Shown here one piece after another: positions 22,737 to 30,689 of a DNA stretch of 44,562 nt. A program made the position numbers and the translations under genes. Position 1 is the stretch's first letter. Every line of letters starts with the position of its first letter. Below the pieces are notes generated by a model. It was not told where the DNA came from and did no database searches. It saw only the letters and a list, made by a program, of their open reading frames with translations. Source of the DNA: an uncultured Sutterella sp. (GTDB taxonomy: Bacteria; Pseudomonadota; Gammaproteobacteria; Burkholderiales; Burkholderiaceae_F); NCBI GenBank assembly GCA_905212345.1, contig CAJMEC010000012.1, positions 1 through 44,562 on the forward strand. The letters run 5' to 3'.

Positions 22737-23834
22737 ATGTTCTCTTCAGATCGAGACTATATGCGAGAGGCTTTAACGCTTGCCGCTAAGGCCCGCCCGA
22801 TTAGTCCGCCCAATCCTTCCGTTGGTTGTGTCATTGTGCGAGATGGCAGTATTTTGGGAGAAGGCTTTACTCAAAAGGTTGGCTCTGATCATGCCGAAAT
22901 TCAAGCGATTAAAGATGCGGCGGCTAATGGACATGATGTGAAGGGAGCGACTGTTTACGTTACTTTGGAGCCTTGTTCTCATTATGGGAGAACACCTCCT
23001 TGCGCACTAAGGTTAATTAAAGATCAAGTTGCTCGAGTTGTTGTCGCATGTTTGGATCCCAATCCGCTTGTGGCCGGTCGTGGTGTTGAAATGCTTCGGC
23101 AAGCCGGAATCACCGTGGATGTCGGATTGCTGCAAAAAGAGGCCTGGCAGATAAACGCAGGTTTTATGACACGAATGACAGAAAATCGCCCTTGGGTGCG
23201 CGCGAAAGTCGCGATGAGTCTAGATGGATTTACGGCTCTGACAAACGGAGAAAGTCAGTGGATCACAGGACCAGAAGCCAGGGAAGACGGTAGGCGCTAC
23301 CGGTGTGAGGCAGGAGCTATTCTCACGGGTGTTGGGACAGTATTGGCTGATAATCCGTCGTTAACAGCTAGAGTGGATGGAAAACTTCAAGCTAGACAAC
23401 CATTGAAGGTTCTGGTCGATTCTTATTTGAGAGTTAATCCTGAAAATCATTTTTTTAATGAAGGACAGACACTTGTTGTTTGTGTCGAGGAAGATCTCAA
23501 AAAATCCAAGCGATTGAGAGAACGAGGCGCAGAAATTCTGACTCTCTTAGGTGAAAACGGTCGAGTTGATCTGCAAGCGCTTTTGAAGGAGCTGGCACGG
23601 CGCGAAGTCAATGAAGTGCACGTTGAAGCGGGAGCGACTTTAACCGGAGAAATGGTTCGATTAGGTTTAGTCGACGAGCTCTTGTGCTACGTTGCGCCGA
23701 AAATATTAGGACAGGGTAGAAGTGCCTTTGATCTTCCCCCTCTTCAATCGTTATCAGATTGTGATACATGGACGACGATTCAGACGGCTCAAGTGGGCGA
23801 AGATGTTCGGATAATCTTACGAAAAAGGAAATAA
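22737..23834 (+). CDS. ribD: Bifunctional riboflavin biosynthesis deaminase/reductase RibD
   Basis: A 365-residue two-domain enzyme performing the second and third steps of riboflavin synthesis (pyrimidine deamination, then NADPH-dependent ribose reduction). Seen: the N-terminal deaminase domain with PPNPSVGCVIV, HAEIQAI (zinc ligand and proton shuttle) and EPCSHYGRTPPC, followed from about 145 by the reductase domain RPWVRAKVAMSLDGFTA, GVGTVLADNPSLTAR and HVEAGATLTGEMVRLGLVDEL. Length is standard. Translation is probably coupled to nrdR (six-base gap). ribE starts four bases after its stop. I see no FMN riboswitch upstream of this operon. Confidence 0.97.
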   Translation: MFSSDRDYMREALTLAAKARPISPPNPSVGCVIVRDGSILGEGFTQKVGSDHAEIQAIKDAAANGHDVKGATVYVTLEPCSHYGRTPPCALRLIKDQVARVVVACLDPNPLVAGRGVEMLRQAGITVDVGLLQKEAWQINAGFMTRMTENRPWVRAKVAMSLDGFTALTNGESQWITGPEAREDGRRYRCEAGAILTGVGTVLADNPSLTARVDGKLQARQPLKVLVDSYLRVNPENHFFNEGQTLVVCVEEDLKKSKRLRERGAEILTLLGENGRVDLQALLKELARREVNEVHVEAGATLTGEMVRLGLVDELLCYVAPKILGQGRSAFDLPPLQSLSDCDTWTTIQTAQVGEDVRIILRKRK

Positions 23835-23838
23835 AACA

Positions 23839-24456
23839 ATGTTTACAGGCATTATTGAAGCAATTGGTAAGGTCCGCGAACCTGAAAAATTAGGTGACGG
23901 TGTTCGCCTGACGATTGATACACCGGTCGGTTGGCTTAAAGGAACGGAGATTGGTGAGTCGATTGCGGTCAATGGCGCTTGCATGACCGTTGTTAACATT
24001 GAAGGCGATACGTTTCAAATTGAGGTCTCCGCGGAAAGTCTGTCAAAAACGTGTGGATTAGATACCTGGGGCGAAGTTAATTTGGAAAAAGCCCTTCGTG
24101 TTGGAGATCGATTGGACGGTCATATAGTTTCCGGTCACGTGGACGGCGTGGGCCAGGTGGAAGTGATGGAACCCAAGGCCGAAAGTTGGCATTTAGTGGT
24201 CCGTGCTCCTATGAAATTGTCTGCCTATTTAGCCTATAAGGGATCGGTGACAGTCAATGGTGTTTCTTTGACAATTAATGATGTTGAAGACACACCGGTT
24301 GGCACTCGTATCTCCATCAATTTGATTCCGCATACCGTAGAAGTAACTACGTTAAAGCACTTAAAACCTCAATCTTGGGTCAACCTTGAAATTGATACGA
24401 TTGCTCGCTACGTGGAACGAATGATGAGCCTTAAAAACGATGATGGGCTCTTTTGA
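23839..24456 (+). CDS. ribE: Riboflavin synthase alpha subunit
   Basis: A 205-residue enzyme that dismutates two 6,7-dimethyl-8-ribityllumazine molecules into riboflavin. Seen: the MFTGIIEAIG start and two lumazine-binding barrels with internal similarity: first SIAVNGACMTVV with SLSKTCGL, second GSVTVNGVSLTIND with IPHTVEVTTL. GHIVSGHVDGVG links the halves. The length is slightly short but complete, ending FEKA-less with a hydrophilic tail. It lies in the ribD-ribE-OYE-ribH order; usually ribBA follows ribE at this point. Confidence 0.97.
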   Translation: MFTGIIEAIGKVREPEKLGDGVRLTIDTPVGWLKGTEIGESIAVNGACMTVVNIEGDTFQIEVSAESLSKTCGLDTWGEVNLEKALRVGDRLDGHIVSGHVDGVGQVEVMEPKAESWHLVVRAPMKLSAYLAYKGSVTVNGVSLTINDVEDTPVGTRISINLIPHTVEVTTLKHLKPQSWVNLEIDTIARYVERMMSLKNDDGLF

Positions 24457-24474
24457 TACAAAGGGAAGGTAATC

Positions 24475-25545
24475 ATGAAAACGCAGTTGTTTTCTCCCTA
24501 CAAAATCGGTCAGATGCAACTTCGCAATCGCATCAGTGTGCCGCCGATGTGTCAGTATCAAGCCATAGATGGAAAGGCTACAACTTGGCATAAAGTTCAC
24601 TATGGCAAATTGGCTGGATCCGGTGCGGGATTTGTTTGTATTGAAGCCACGGCTGTAACGCCGGATGGACGAATTAGCGGTTCAGATTTAGGGCTTTGGT
24701 CAGATGAATTGGCGGGTTATTTTGCAGAAATCGTTCAGACGATGAAAGCGATTGATCCGTCAACGAAAGTTGCTGTTCAAATTAATCACGCGGGACGCAA
24801 AGCTTCTGAACGCGCTCCTTGGCTAGGCGGCCATCTTTTGGCTGAAGAAGGCGGATGGGAGCCGGTCGCACCGTCGGCGGTTAGCGCCGGAGGGGACGCG
24901 CCGACTCCGCGGGAAATGCTGCCAGGTGGCATAGAAGCCACTATCCAGGCTTTTGCGAACGCCGCCGAACGTGCTCAACGCGCAGGTGTCGATGCCATTG
25001 AAATTCACATGGCTCACGGCTACCTTTTGCACCAATTCCTCTCACCGATTTCGAATCTTCGCACCGATAAGTGGGGTGGAAGCTTTGAAAATCGTACCCG
25101 TTTGCCGTTAGCCGTTTTTGATGCGATGAAAAAGGCGGCCCCCAATGTTGAAATCGGGGTAAGAGTTTCTGCTACGGATTGGATTGAGGGCGGCTGGAAT
25201 CTGAAAGAAACCATCGAGCTTGTTGAAATCTTTAAAGAAAGAGGCTGCGCGTTTGTTGATGTGTCAACCGGTGGCCTGCACAGTAGTCAAAAGATTAATG
25301 TATCTTATGGTTACCAATTGCCGTTCGCTCGTGCAGTTCGTCTGCAAACCGGGGTTCCAACAATTGCCTGCGGCTTAATTAAAGACGCTCGTCAAGCCGA
25401 AAGTGTACTTGTGGAAGGAACGGCTGATTTGGTTGATGTGGGACGGCAAATGTTGCTTAACCCCCATTGGGGATGGCAGGCTGCGCTAGAGTTGGGAGAA
25501 AAAGTGGATTTCCCGCCCTCTTACGTTCGGGGAATGCACCGTTAG
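24475..25545 (+). CDS. Old yellow enzyme family NADPH:flavin oxidoreductase (YqjM type)
   Basis: A 356-residue FMN-dependent ene-reductase with a TIM-barrel fold, of the thermophilic-like/YqjM class. Seen: LFSPYKIGQMQLRNRISVPPMCQY with the class-typical cysteine of PPMCQY that tunes the flavin, QINHAGRKAS, IEIHMAHGYLLHQFLSPISNLRTDKWGGSFENRTR (His-x-x-His substrate site region) and DVGRQMLLNPHW at the phosphate-binding end. These enzymes reduce activated C=C bonds of enals, enones and nitro compounds with NADPH. It occupies the place usually taken by ribBA, between ribE and ribH, 18 bases after ribE. GGGAAGG precedes the ATG. The native substrate is unknown; its need for FMN may explain the company it keeps. 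Confidence 0.93.
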   Translation: MKTQLFSPYKIGQMQLRNRISVPPMCQYQAIDGKATTWHKVHYGKLAGSGAGFVCIEATAVTPDGRISGSDLGLWSDELAGYFAEIVQTMKAIDPSTKVAVQINHAGRKASERAPWLGGHLLAEEGGWEPVAPSAVSAGGDAPTPREMLPGGIEATIQAFANAAERAQRAGVDAIEIHMAHGYLLHQFLSPISNLRTDKWGGSFENRTRLPLAVFDAMKKAAPNVEIGVRVSATDWIEGGWNLKETIELVEIFKERGCAFVDVSTGGLHSSQKINVSYGYQLPFARAVRLQTGVPTIACGLIKDARQAESVLVEGTADLVDVGRQMLLNPHWGWQAALELGEKVDFPPSYVRGMHR

Positions 25546-25578
25546 AAAATCTCTAGCGAATTGATTTTTCGTTAATTT

Positions 25579-25621
25579 TTGTACCGTTTAGGCGTGTTGT
25601 CCGCGCCCAAACACGGTACAA
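25579..25621. promoter_or_regulatory. Inverted repeat upstream of ribH
   Basis: TTGTACCGT (25579-25587) and ACGGTACAA (25613-25621) are perfect arms; an inner GGCG/CGCC-type pairing extends them. The right arm runs into TACAAT (25617-25622), a good -10 hexamer. It could be an operator overlapping a ribH promoter, or a hairpin ending the upstream transcript; no T run follows, which argues against a terminator. Confidence 0.5.
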
Positions 25622-25665
25622 TATGCCAATTTACATAAAGAACAGAATTTCTTCGGAGAAACACA

Positions 25666-26145
25666 ATGTCCATGGACATTATTGAGAATTCCTTAGACGG
25701 ACGCGGTTTGAAAATCGGCATTGTTCAATCTCGATTCAATGAGTATGCCGGCGAAGGCCTGTTAAAGGCTTGTTTGGCAGAATTAGATCGATTGGGTGTG
25801 GTTGAGGAAGACATCACGCTCATGCGTGTGCCGGGCGCTCTAGAAATTCCGTTTGCCCTTCAACAATTGGCAGCAACGGAAGAGTATGACGCTTTAATCG
25901 CTATCGGTGCAGTAATTCGTGGCGAAACGTACCATTTTGAAATTGTTTCCAACGAGTCGGCCTCCGGCATCATGCAGGTTGGTTTGGATTTTGATATCCC
26001 GATTGCAAACGCCGTGCTTACCACTGAAAACGATGAGCAAGCTCAAGCCCGCTTACAACAAAAGGGCACGGATGCTGCGCAGGTTGCCGTTGAGATGGCC
26101 AATCTTCGTAAAGAATTTGAGTACGACATGGAAGACGGGGAGTAA
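25666..26145 (+). CDS. ribH: 6,7-dimethyl-8-ribityllumazine synthase
   Basis: A 159-residue enzyme that condenses 5-amino-6-ribitylaminouracil with dihydroxybutanone phosphate, the penultimate riboflavin step; it assembles as pentamers or icosahedral shells. Seen: IGIVQSRFNEYAGEGLL (17-33), RVPGALEIPFALQQLA (54-69), and GAVIRGETYHFEIVSNE (81-97) with the catalytic His90. Start ATG 25666 follows CGGAG at good distance; the second ATG (25672) is possible. nusB follows after three bases. The 120-base gap from the OYE gene has its own inverted repeat and a -10-like hexamer, so ribH-nusB may have a separate promoter. Confidence 0.97.
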   Translation: MSMDIIENSLDGRGLKIGIVQSRFNEYAGEGLLKACLAELDRLGVVEEDITLMRVPGALEIPFALQQLAATEEYDALIAIGAVIRGETYHFEIVSNESASGIMQVGLDFDIPIANAVLTTENDEQAQARLQQKGTDAAQVAVEMANLRKEFEYDMEDGE

Positions 26146-26148
26146 TCA

Positions 26149-26649
26149 ATGACAGACGTTAAACCCCATCGCCCAAGCCGTGGTGCGCGTTCGCTTTCCA
26201 GAGAGTTTGCCCTTTTGGGCGTTTACGAATGGTTGGTAAGCGGCGCGGACGCTGTGACAATTGAACGTACACTTTTGAGCGTTTTAAGTGACGACGGCGA
26301 ACCTATTGCCGGAGCGGCTATTGATGCCGCGGATTTTGAGCGCTGCGACAAGAAGCACTTCTCTGAATTATTAGCCGGTGTCATTGAACACGCAGAAGAT
26401 TTGCAAGCGGTTTTCTCCAAGCACGTTGATCGCGACATTTCGCACTTGTCTCTGGTTGAACGCTCGGTTCTTTTGTTGGGAACCTACGAGTTGAAATTTC
26501 ATATTGAGATTCCGTACCGTGTGGTAATTAATGAGGCTGTGGAATTGGCTAAGCTCTTTGGCGGTTCCGATGGCTTCCGTTATGTCAACGGTGTGTTGGA
26601 TAAAGTAGCCGCCGATGTGCGCGCGACAGAGGTGGGTGCTAAAAAGTAA
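26149..26649 (+). CDS. nusB: Transcription antitermination factor NusB
   Basis: A 166-residue all-helical RNA-binding protein that pairs with NusE (S10) on boxA to allow antitermination in rRNA operons. Seen: the N-terminal arginine-rich PSRGARSLSREFALLGVYEWLVSG, the central IEHAEDLQAVF and HVDRDISHLSLVERSVLLLGTYELKF, and the very typical IPYRVVINEAVELAKLFGGSDGFRYVNGVLDKVAADVR. It is slightly longer than E. coli NusB because of the N-terminus. It starts three bases after ribH, the conserved ribH-nusB arrangement, and is followed by thiL after four bases. Confidence 0.97.
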   Translation: MTDVKPHRPSRGARSLSREFALLGVYEWLVSGADAVTIERTLLSVLSDDGEPIAGAAIDAADFERCDKKHFSELLAGVIEHAEDLQAVFSKHVDRDISHLSLVERSVLLLGTYELKFHIEIPYRVVINEAVELAKLFGGSDGFRYVNGVLDKVAADVRATEVGAKK

Positions 26650-26653
26650 TTTT

Positions 26654-27643
26654 ATGGGCCCATGCCTTAGTGAAACAGAGCTAATTTCTCGTTTCTTCAA
26701 TTTCAACATCCCCGGTCGATGGCCAACCCAAGGGATCGGGGATGATTGCGCGATTATTCAAGTAGGAAATAAGCGTTTAGCGGTAACAACGGATACGGTT
26801 GCCTCTGGAACGCATTTTTTGCCCAATGCCGATCCCTACACGATTGGTAAGAAATCTTTAGCTGTCAATCTTTCTGATTTGGCTGCCGCAGGCGCTGATC
26901 CTCGTTGTTTTTTCTTGGCGTTGTCGTTGCCTGAAAGTGATTCATCTTGGCTTGAAGCCTTTAGCCGTGGTCTTTACGAATGCGCAAAAGAATTTAGTTG
27001 TCCTCTCATTGGGGGAGATACGACAAAGACTGCAAAAATTGGTCATTCTCAAGCGCCATTCAGTATCACAATCACGGCGATCGGAGAAGTTGAGCGGGGG
27101 CTTACCCGCCAAGGGGCGCGGATTGGTGACGATATTTGGGTGAGCGGAACGGTAGGGGACGCTTACTTAGCCCTGATGCTAAGAACGGGACAGTGGACAG
27201 GCGCTTGTGATGACTATTTGGCTGCGGCAATGGATACGCCTGTGCCCAGAGTGGCGCTGGGGCAATTTTTGAGCCATTTTGCAACAGCTTGCGCAGATAT
27301 CTCGGATGGCTTTTTAAAAGATCTTGGCAACATTCTTGTACGATCCAATGTCGGCGCCGAGGTTTACGTTGATTGCCTGGCAGTCAGTCCGCAATTGGTC
27401 TTGAGAACACAAGAAGAGCGCCGCCAGGCTCAATTGGCGGGGGGCGATGATTATGAATTGGTCTGGACCGCTCCGGTAAGCGTCAGACAACGCATCAACG
27501 ATTATGCTCAAAAATGTCAGGAAAATGGGCGGCCGCTTCGACTGACTAGGGTGGGAAAAGTTGTTTCAAGCGGTTTGAAGCTTTTAAATAAAGATGGTGG
27601 CGAAATTCAAAATACTTTTTATGGATTTGATCATTTCGCTTAG
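26654..27643 (+). CDS. thiL: Thiamine-monophosphate kinase
   Basis: A 329-residue enzyme that phosphorylates thiamine monophosphate to the active cofactor thiamine diphosphate. Seen: the start LSETELISRFFN, QGIGDDCAIIQ with the magnesium-binding DD, TTDTVASGTHFL, SLAVNLSDLAAAGADPRCFFLALSLP, LIGGDTTK, WVSGTVGDAYLAL and CADISDGFLKDLGNILVRS. The AIR-synthetase-like fold is complete. I choose ATG 26654 rather than an earlier in-frame ATG inside nusB, because family sequence starts there; the ribosome binding site is poor. Its position nusB-thiL-pgpA is conserved across proteobacteria. Confidence 0.96.
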   Translation: MGPCLSETELISRFFNFNIPGRWPTQGIGDDCAIIQVGNKRLAVTTDTVASGTHFLPNADPYTIGKKSLAVNLSDLAAAGADPRCFFLALSLPESDSSWLEAFSRGLYECAKEFSCPLIGGDTTKTAKIGHSQAPFSITITAIGEVERGLTRQGARIGDDIWVSGTVGDAYLALMLRTGQWTGACDDYLAAAMDTPVPRVALGQFLSHFATACADISDGFLKDLGNILVRSNVGAEVYVDCLAVSPQLVLRTQEERRQAQLAGGDDYELVWTAPVSVRQRINDYAQKCQENGRPLRLTRVGKVVSSGLKLLNKDGGEIQNTFYGFDHFA

Positions 27644-27647
27644 GAAG

Positions 27648-28166
27648 ATGTTTGAAAAATATAGCAGTAACAATCCGGTCAATAAGGTCCGAATGACTTG
27701 CGCCTTTGCATTCAGTCATCCGGCGCACGCCATTGCTTCATTTTTTGCCAGTGGAGTGATCCGCCCGGCCCCTGGCACTTGGGGGACATTGGCAGGCTGG
27801 ATGGTGTTCGTTTTATTAGATCCTTGGATTCCCTATACGGCTTGGTTTTTTATCGTAGCCGCGACTTTTTTTATTGGAGCCTGGGCTTGTCAGAAGACCT
27901 CAGAGGACTTGGGGGTTCAGGATCACGGTGCCATTGTGATTGACGAGGTCTTTGCTATTTGGTTGCTCTTAGCATTGATGCCGCCGACTCTTTTATGGCA
28001 GATTGCCGCCTTTGTTGCCTTCCGTTTCTTTGACATTGTCAAGTTGCCTCCCGCGGATTACTTTGACAAAAAAATGAAGAATGGTTTTGGGATCATGCTT
28101 GATGATGCCATTGCGGCTGTTTACGCTTGGCTGATCTTATTTGCTGTGCAATGGGTGGTGTACTGA
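27648..28166 (+). CDS. pgpA: Phosphatidylglycerophosphatase A
   Basis: A 172-residue inner-membrane phosphatase that turns phosphatidylglycerol phosphate into phosphatidylglycerol. Seen: the conserved IRPAPGTWGTLAGWMVF after a first hydrophobic stretch, three further membrane segments, DHGAIVIDEVFAIW with the essential acidic residues, and a C-terminal VKLPPADYFDKKMKNGFGIMLDDAIAAVYAW. ATG 27648 lies four bases after the thiL stop; an ATG at 27693 with AAGGTC upstream is an alternative that would drop a non-conserved 15-residue extension. It overlaps nothing, and pncC begins two bases after its stop, so coupling is likely. Confidence 0.95.
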   Translation: MFEKYSSNNPVNKVRMTCAFAFSHPAHAIASFFASGVIRPAPGTWGTLAGWMVFVLLDPWIPYTAWFFIVAATFFIGAWACQKTSEDLGVQDHGAIVIDEVFAIWLLLALMPPTLLWQIAAFVAFRFFDIVKLPPADYFDKKMKNGFGIMLDDAIAAVYAWLILFAVQWVVY

Positions 28167-28167
28167 T

Positions 28168-28656
28168 ATGGAACTCTTTGTTGAACTGTCTGAGCGCGTA
28201 GGACGGTGCGCGTTGGCGCATAAAGCCGTGTTGGCAACTGCGGAGTCCTGTACGGCAGGAGGCATCGCTTGCGCAATCACTCAAATCGCCGGATCAAGTG
28301 AATGGTTTGATCGAGGTTTTGTCACATATAGCAATCAATCAAAAGAGGATTTGCTGGGTGTGAAGCATGAAACTCTTTGTCGCTACGGAGCCGTCAGTGA
28401 GCAGACCGCCTCTGAAATGGTTCTCGGCGCCTTAAGTCGATCAACAGCAACAGTGGCGGTGGCGGTAACTGGAATTGCGGGACCGGGGGGTGCTGTTCCC
28501 GGTAAGCCTGTTGGGACCGTTTATTTGTCTTGGTGCAAAAAAGGTGAAATCCCTGTCGTTAAAAGATGCCAGTTTTCTGGTGATCGCAACTCTGTACGCG
28601 AGTCAACTATAAAAACAGCACTTGAAGGTCTTCGTCATTTAATTGAGAAAAATTAA
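28168..28656 (+). CDS. pncC: CinA-family nicotinamide-nucleotide amidohydrolase
   Basis: A 162-residue protein equivalent to the stand-alone C-terminal CinA domain. This domain deamidates nicotinamide mononucleotide to nicotinate mononucleotide, recycling a product of NAD-dependent ligase. Seen: LATAESCTAGGIACAITQIAGSSEWFDRGFVTYSNQSKEDLLGV near the N-terminus with the catalytic serine, GAVSEQTASEMVLGA, and AVTGIAGPGGAVPGKPVGTVYLSW. ATG 28168 follows the pgpA stop by one base; a longer frame starting inside pgpA has no support. Position after pgpA is conserved in betaproteobacteria. Confidence 0.95.
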   Translation: MELFVELSERVGRCALAHKAVLATAESCTAGGIACAITQIAGSSEWFDRGFVTYSNQSKEDLLGVKHETLCRYGAVSEQTASEMVLGALSRSTATVAVAVTGIAGPGGAVPGKPVGTVYLSWCKKGEIPVVKRCQFSGDRNSVRESTIKTALEGLRHLIEKN

Positions 28657-28689
28657 TAGGAATACTTTTGAATCGTTGGTGAATAAAAA

Positions 28690-30024
28690 ATGGACAATTG
28701 GTTTAATGTTCTTTGCCTTTTAGCCCTGATTTTCTTAAACGGTATTTTTGCGATGAGTGAAATCGCATTGGTGACGAGCCGAAAAGCCCGTTTGCAGATG
28801 AAAATTGATGACGGAAATTCCGGAGCTAAAGTTGCTCTTAAACTCAACGAGGAACCTACTCGGGCGCTCTCTGCAATTCAGGTCGGTATTACCTCAATCG
28901 GTATTTTGTCCGGTATTGTCGGCGAAGCTGCATTAGCAACGCCGGTGGCTGCTTGGTTAAATGAAAGCTTTGGCGTAGAAATCAATACGGCCCGCGCAGT
29001 GGGATTGCTTTTGGTGGTCGTTTTGGTGACTTATTTCTCCATCGTTTTAGGCGAATTGGTTCCGAAACGAGTGGGACAAATGAATCCGGAAGGTATCGCT
29101 TGCCGCATTGCTCCGCCGATTAATTTCTTAGCTGTTTTAATGGCGCCCTTCGTGAAATTGTTGTCGGTCTCAACGGATCTGCTGTTGAAACTGACAGGAA
29201 AGCAAAATGTAGAGGAAGCGGCTGTAACTGAAGAAGAAATTCATCAAATGGTGGTCGAAGGTAGTGAGGCCGGAACCATTGAAGTGCAAGAGCGCGACAT
29301 GGTGCGCAATATTTTCCGATTGGATGATCGTACAATCGGCACATTAATGACTCCGCGAAATGAAGTGGAATGGATTGATATTCAGGACGGGTCACAGGAA
29401 AACATTAAAAAATTGGTGACTTCGAAACATTCGAGATTGCCCGTTTGCGATGGTTCGCTCGACGATATCAAGGGTTTTTGCTCGACACGTTTTCTTTTGC
29501 AGCAGATTGTGGATACAGGGGAAGTGGATTTCACCACACACTTGATACCTGCTGTTTATGTGCCAGAATCGTTAACCGGTTTGGAGCTGTTGGATAACTT
29601 TAAAGAAAATGACGTTCCGCTTGCCATTGTGGTTGATGAGTATGGTTCTGTGCAGGGTATTGTCAGCCCTCGTGATGTGCTCGAAGCTATTGCTGGTGAA
29701 TTTAAAAACGTTCCGGGAGAGGAAGACTGGGCAATTAAACGTGAAGATGGGTCACTTTTGGTCGATGGCATGATGCCGGTGCCGGAGTTAAAAGACCAGT
29801 TGAACCTTAAACAGTTGCCCAATGAAGCTGACGGCCGTTACAACACATTGGCTGGCATGATTATTTGGATGACCGGTCATTTACCCAAGACCGGAGATGT
29901 CGTAACATGGGACAACTGGCGCTTTGAAGTTGTTGATATGGATGGCCGACGTATCGATAAAGTGTTGGTCTCCTGCATTGAAGAAAAGGTTGAGTCTGAA
30001 GCAGGATCGGGGCAAGAAAACTAG
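28690..30024 (+). CDS. CNNM/HlyC/CorC family transporter (DUF21-CBS-CorC_HlyC)
   Basis: A 444-residue membrane protein with the architecture DUF21 (about 1-195, four hydrophobic segments beginning LCLLALIFLNGIFAMSEIALVTSRKARL), two CBS domains (about 215-335, opening TIGTLMTPRNEVEWIDI) and a C-terminal CorC_HlyC domain (about 350-430). The motif GELVPKRVGQMNPE closes the DUF21 domain. Relatives (CorB/CNNM, YfjD, YtfL) export magnesium, cobalt or sodium or aid metal resistance; hemolysin activity in old names is historical. ATG 28690 has a weak ribosome binding site. It is the last gene of the plus-strand run and ends at a hairpin shared with the convergent cupin gene. Confidence 0.93.
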   Translation: MDNWFNVLCLLALIFLNGIFAMSEIALVTSRKARLQMKIDDGNSGAKVALKLNEEPTRALSAIQVGITSIGILSGIVGEAALATPVAAWLNESFGVEINTARAVGLLLVVVLVTYFSIVLGELVPKRVGQMNPEGIACRIAPPINFLAVLMAPFVKLLSVSTDLLLKLTGKQNVEEAAVTEEEIHQMVVEGSEAGTIEVQERDMVRNIFRLDDRTIGTLMTPRNEVEWIDIQDGSQENIKKLVTSKHSRLPVCDGSLDDIKGFCSTRFLLQQIVDTGEVDFTTHLIPAVYVPESLTGLELLDNFKENDVPLAIVVDEYGSVQGIVSPRDVLEAIAGEFKNVPGEEDWAIKREDGSLLVDGMMPVPELKDQLNLKQLPNEADGRYNTLAGMIIWMTGHLPKTGDVVTWDNWRFEVVDMDGRRIDKVLVSCIEEKVESEAGSGQEN

Positions 30025-30043
30025 TCTAGTGTCGGATTCAGAC

Positions 30044-30068
30044 AATGGCCGCAAAATTTGCGGCCATT
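30044..30068. terminator. Bidirectional terminator-like palindrome between CNNM and cupin genes
   Basis: AATGGCCGCAAA and TTTGCGGCCATT form a near-perfect 25-base palindrome between two convergent stops. No T run on either side, so its efficiency is uncertain. Confidence 0.6.
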
Positions 30069-30075
30069 AATGTAT

Positions 30076-30480
30076 TTAGGCTAATTTGGAGTATTCCTCA
30101 TCACCGACCGGTTCGCACCATTCGTTTTTGCCCCCATCGGCAGGGACTTCAATGGCGATGTGAGCAAACCAGCTGTCAGGAGCGGCTCCATGCCAGTGCT
30201 TAACCTCCGGAGCGATATTTACGACATCCCCCGGATGAAGTTCTCGAGGCTCTTTTCCCCATTCTTGGTAGTAGCCGCGTCCAGCGGTGACTAATAAGAT
30301 TTGTCCGCCCTTGTGGTGGATATGCCAATTGTTGCGGCAACCCGGTTCAAAGGTGACGTTGGCCGTCACAACACCACTTGTTGTGAGCATGTTGAGGTAG
30401 CTCTGCCCGGTGAAGTATTGAGCAAACGCGTCGTTTTTGGCTCCTCGGGCAAAAGGTCCGAATTTTTCTTCTGTCATCAT
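30076..30480 (-). CDS. Cupin-domain protein (mandelonitrile-lyase/carboxymuconolactone-associated type)
   Basis: A 134-residue single-domain cupin. Seen: VTFEPGCRNNWHIHHKGGQILLVTAGRGYYQEWG (cupin motif 1, metal-binding H-x-H plus a later glutamine/glutamate position) and HPGDVVNIAPEVKHWHGAAPDSWFAHIAIE (motif 2 with a further histidine). This matches the short manganese cupins related to bacterial (R)-hydroxynitrile lyase and to cupins encoded beside carboxymuconolactone decarboxylases and aldo/keto reductases. True substrate unknown. I choose ATG 30480 because GGAG lies seven bases upstream and homology starts there. It is separated from an upstream candidate small RNA by two hairpins and is divergent from a broken LysR gene, which may once have regulated it. 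Confidence 0.9.
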   Translation of the reverse strand: MMTEEKFGPFARGAKNDAFAQYFTGQSYLNMLTTSGVVTANVTFEPGCRNNWHIHHKGGQILLVTAGRGYYQEWGKEPRELHPGDVVNIAPEVKHWHGAAPDSWFAHIAIEVPADGGKNEWCEPVGDEEYSKLA

Positions 30481-30540
30481 CGGTCTCCAATAAAAAGCAT
30501 AAGACAAGCTAAAGCTTAGACTCGGAAACGCACAAAAACC

Positions 30541-30587
30541 TCCGCTGTAAAAGCATATTTTTGCTTATTTGTTTCAAGCGGAGAAAA
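30541..30587 (-). terminator. Second hairpin between the candidate small RNA and the cupin gene
   Basis: On the minus strand CTCCGCT (30583-30577) pairs with AGCGGAG across a loop that holds a smaller AGCA/TGCT stem; GTTTTTG follows. It stands directly behind the terminator of the candidate RNA, as a tandem or back-up terminator, or as a leader structure of the cupin mRNA. Confidence 0.5.
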
Positions 30588-30683
30588 AAAGTCCTGCGCA
30601 TGGCAGGACTGAAAAAGTTCCCTAAGGAAGGAGCTATATTATTCGATGACATTCTATTGGGGAGATGCCATCGGGTTTGACCT
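30584..30683 (-). ncRNA. Candidate small regulatory RNA (about 100 nt)
   Basis: A minus-strand promoter (TTGCAC, 17 bases, TATACT) fires into about 100 bases that end in a strong intrinsic terminator: AGTCCTG (30610-30604), loop, CAGGACT (30596-30590), then seven T. Predicted fold by eye: a first hairpin CGATG-g-CAT/ATG-t-CATCG whose loop exposes CTCCCCAATAGA; a CU-rich linker AGCTCCTTCC with a small TTCC/GGAA stem; then the terminator. Two exposed pyrimidine-rich stretches able to pair with Shine-Dalgarno sequences are typical of base-pairing small RNAs. No convincing reading frame with a ribosome binding site lies inside. Alternatives: an attenuated leader of the cupin gene. Seen in sequence; function inferred. 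Confidence 0.55.
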
Positions 30684-30689
30684 TTTAAA

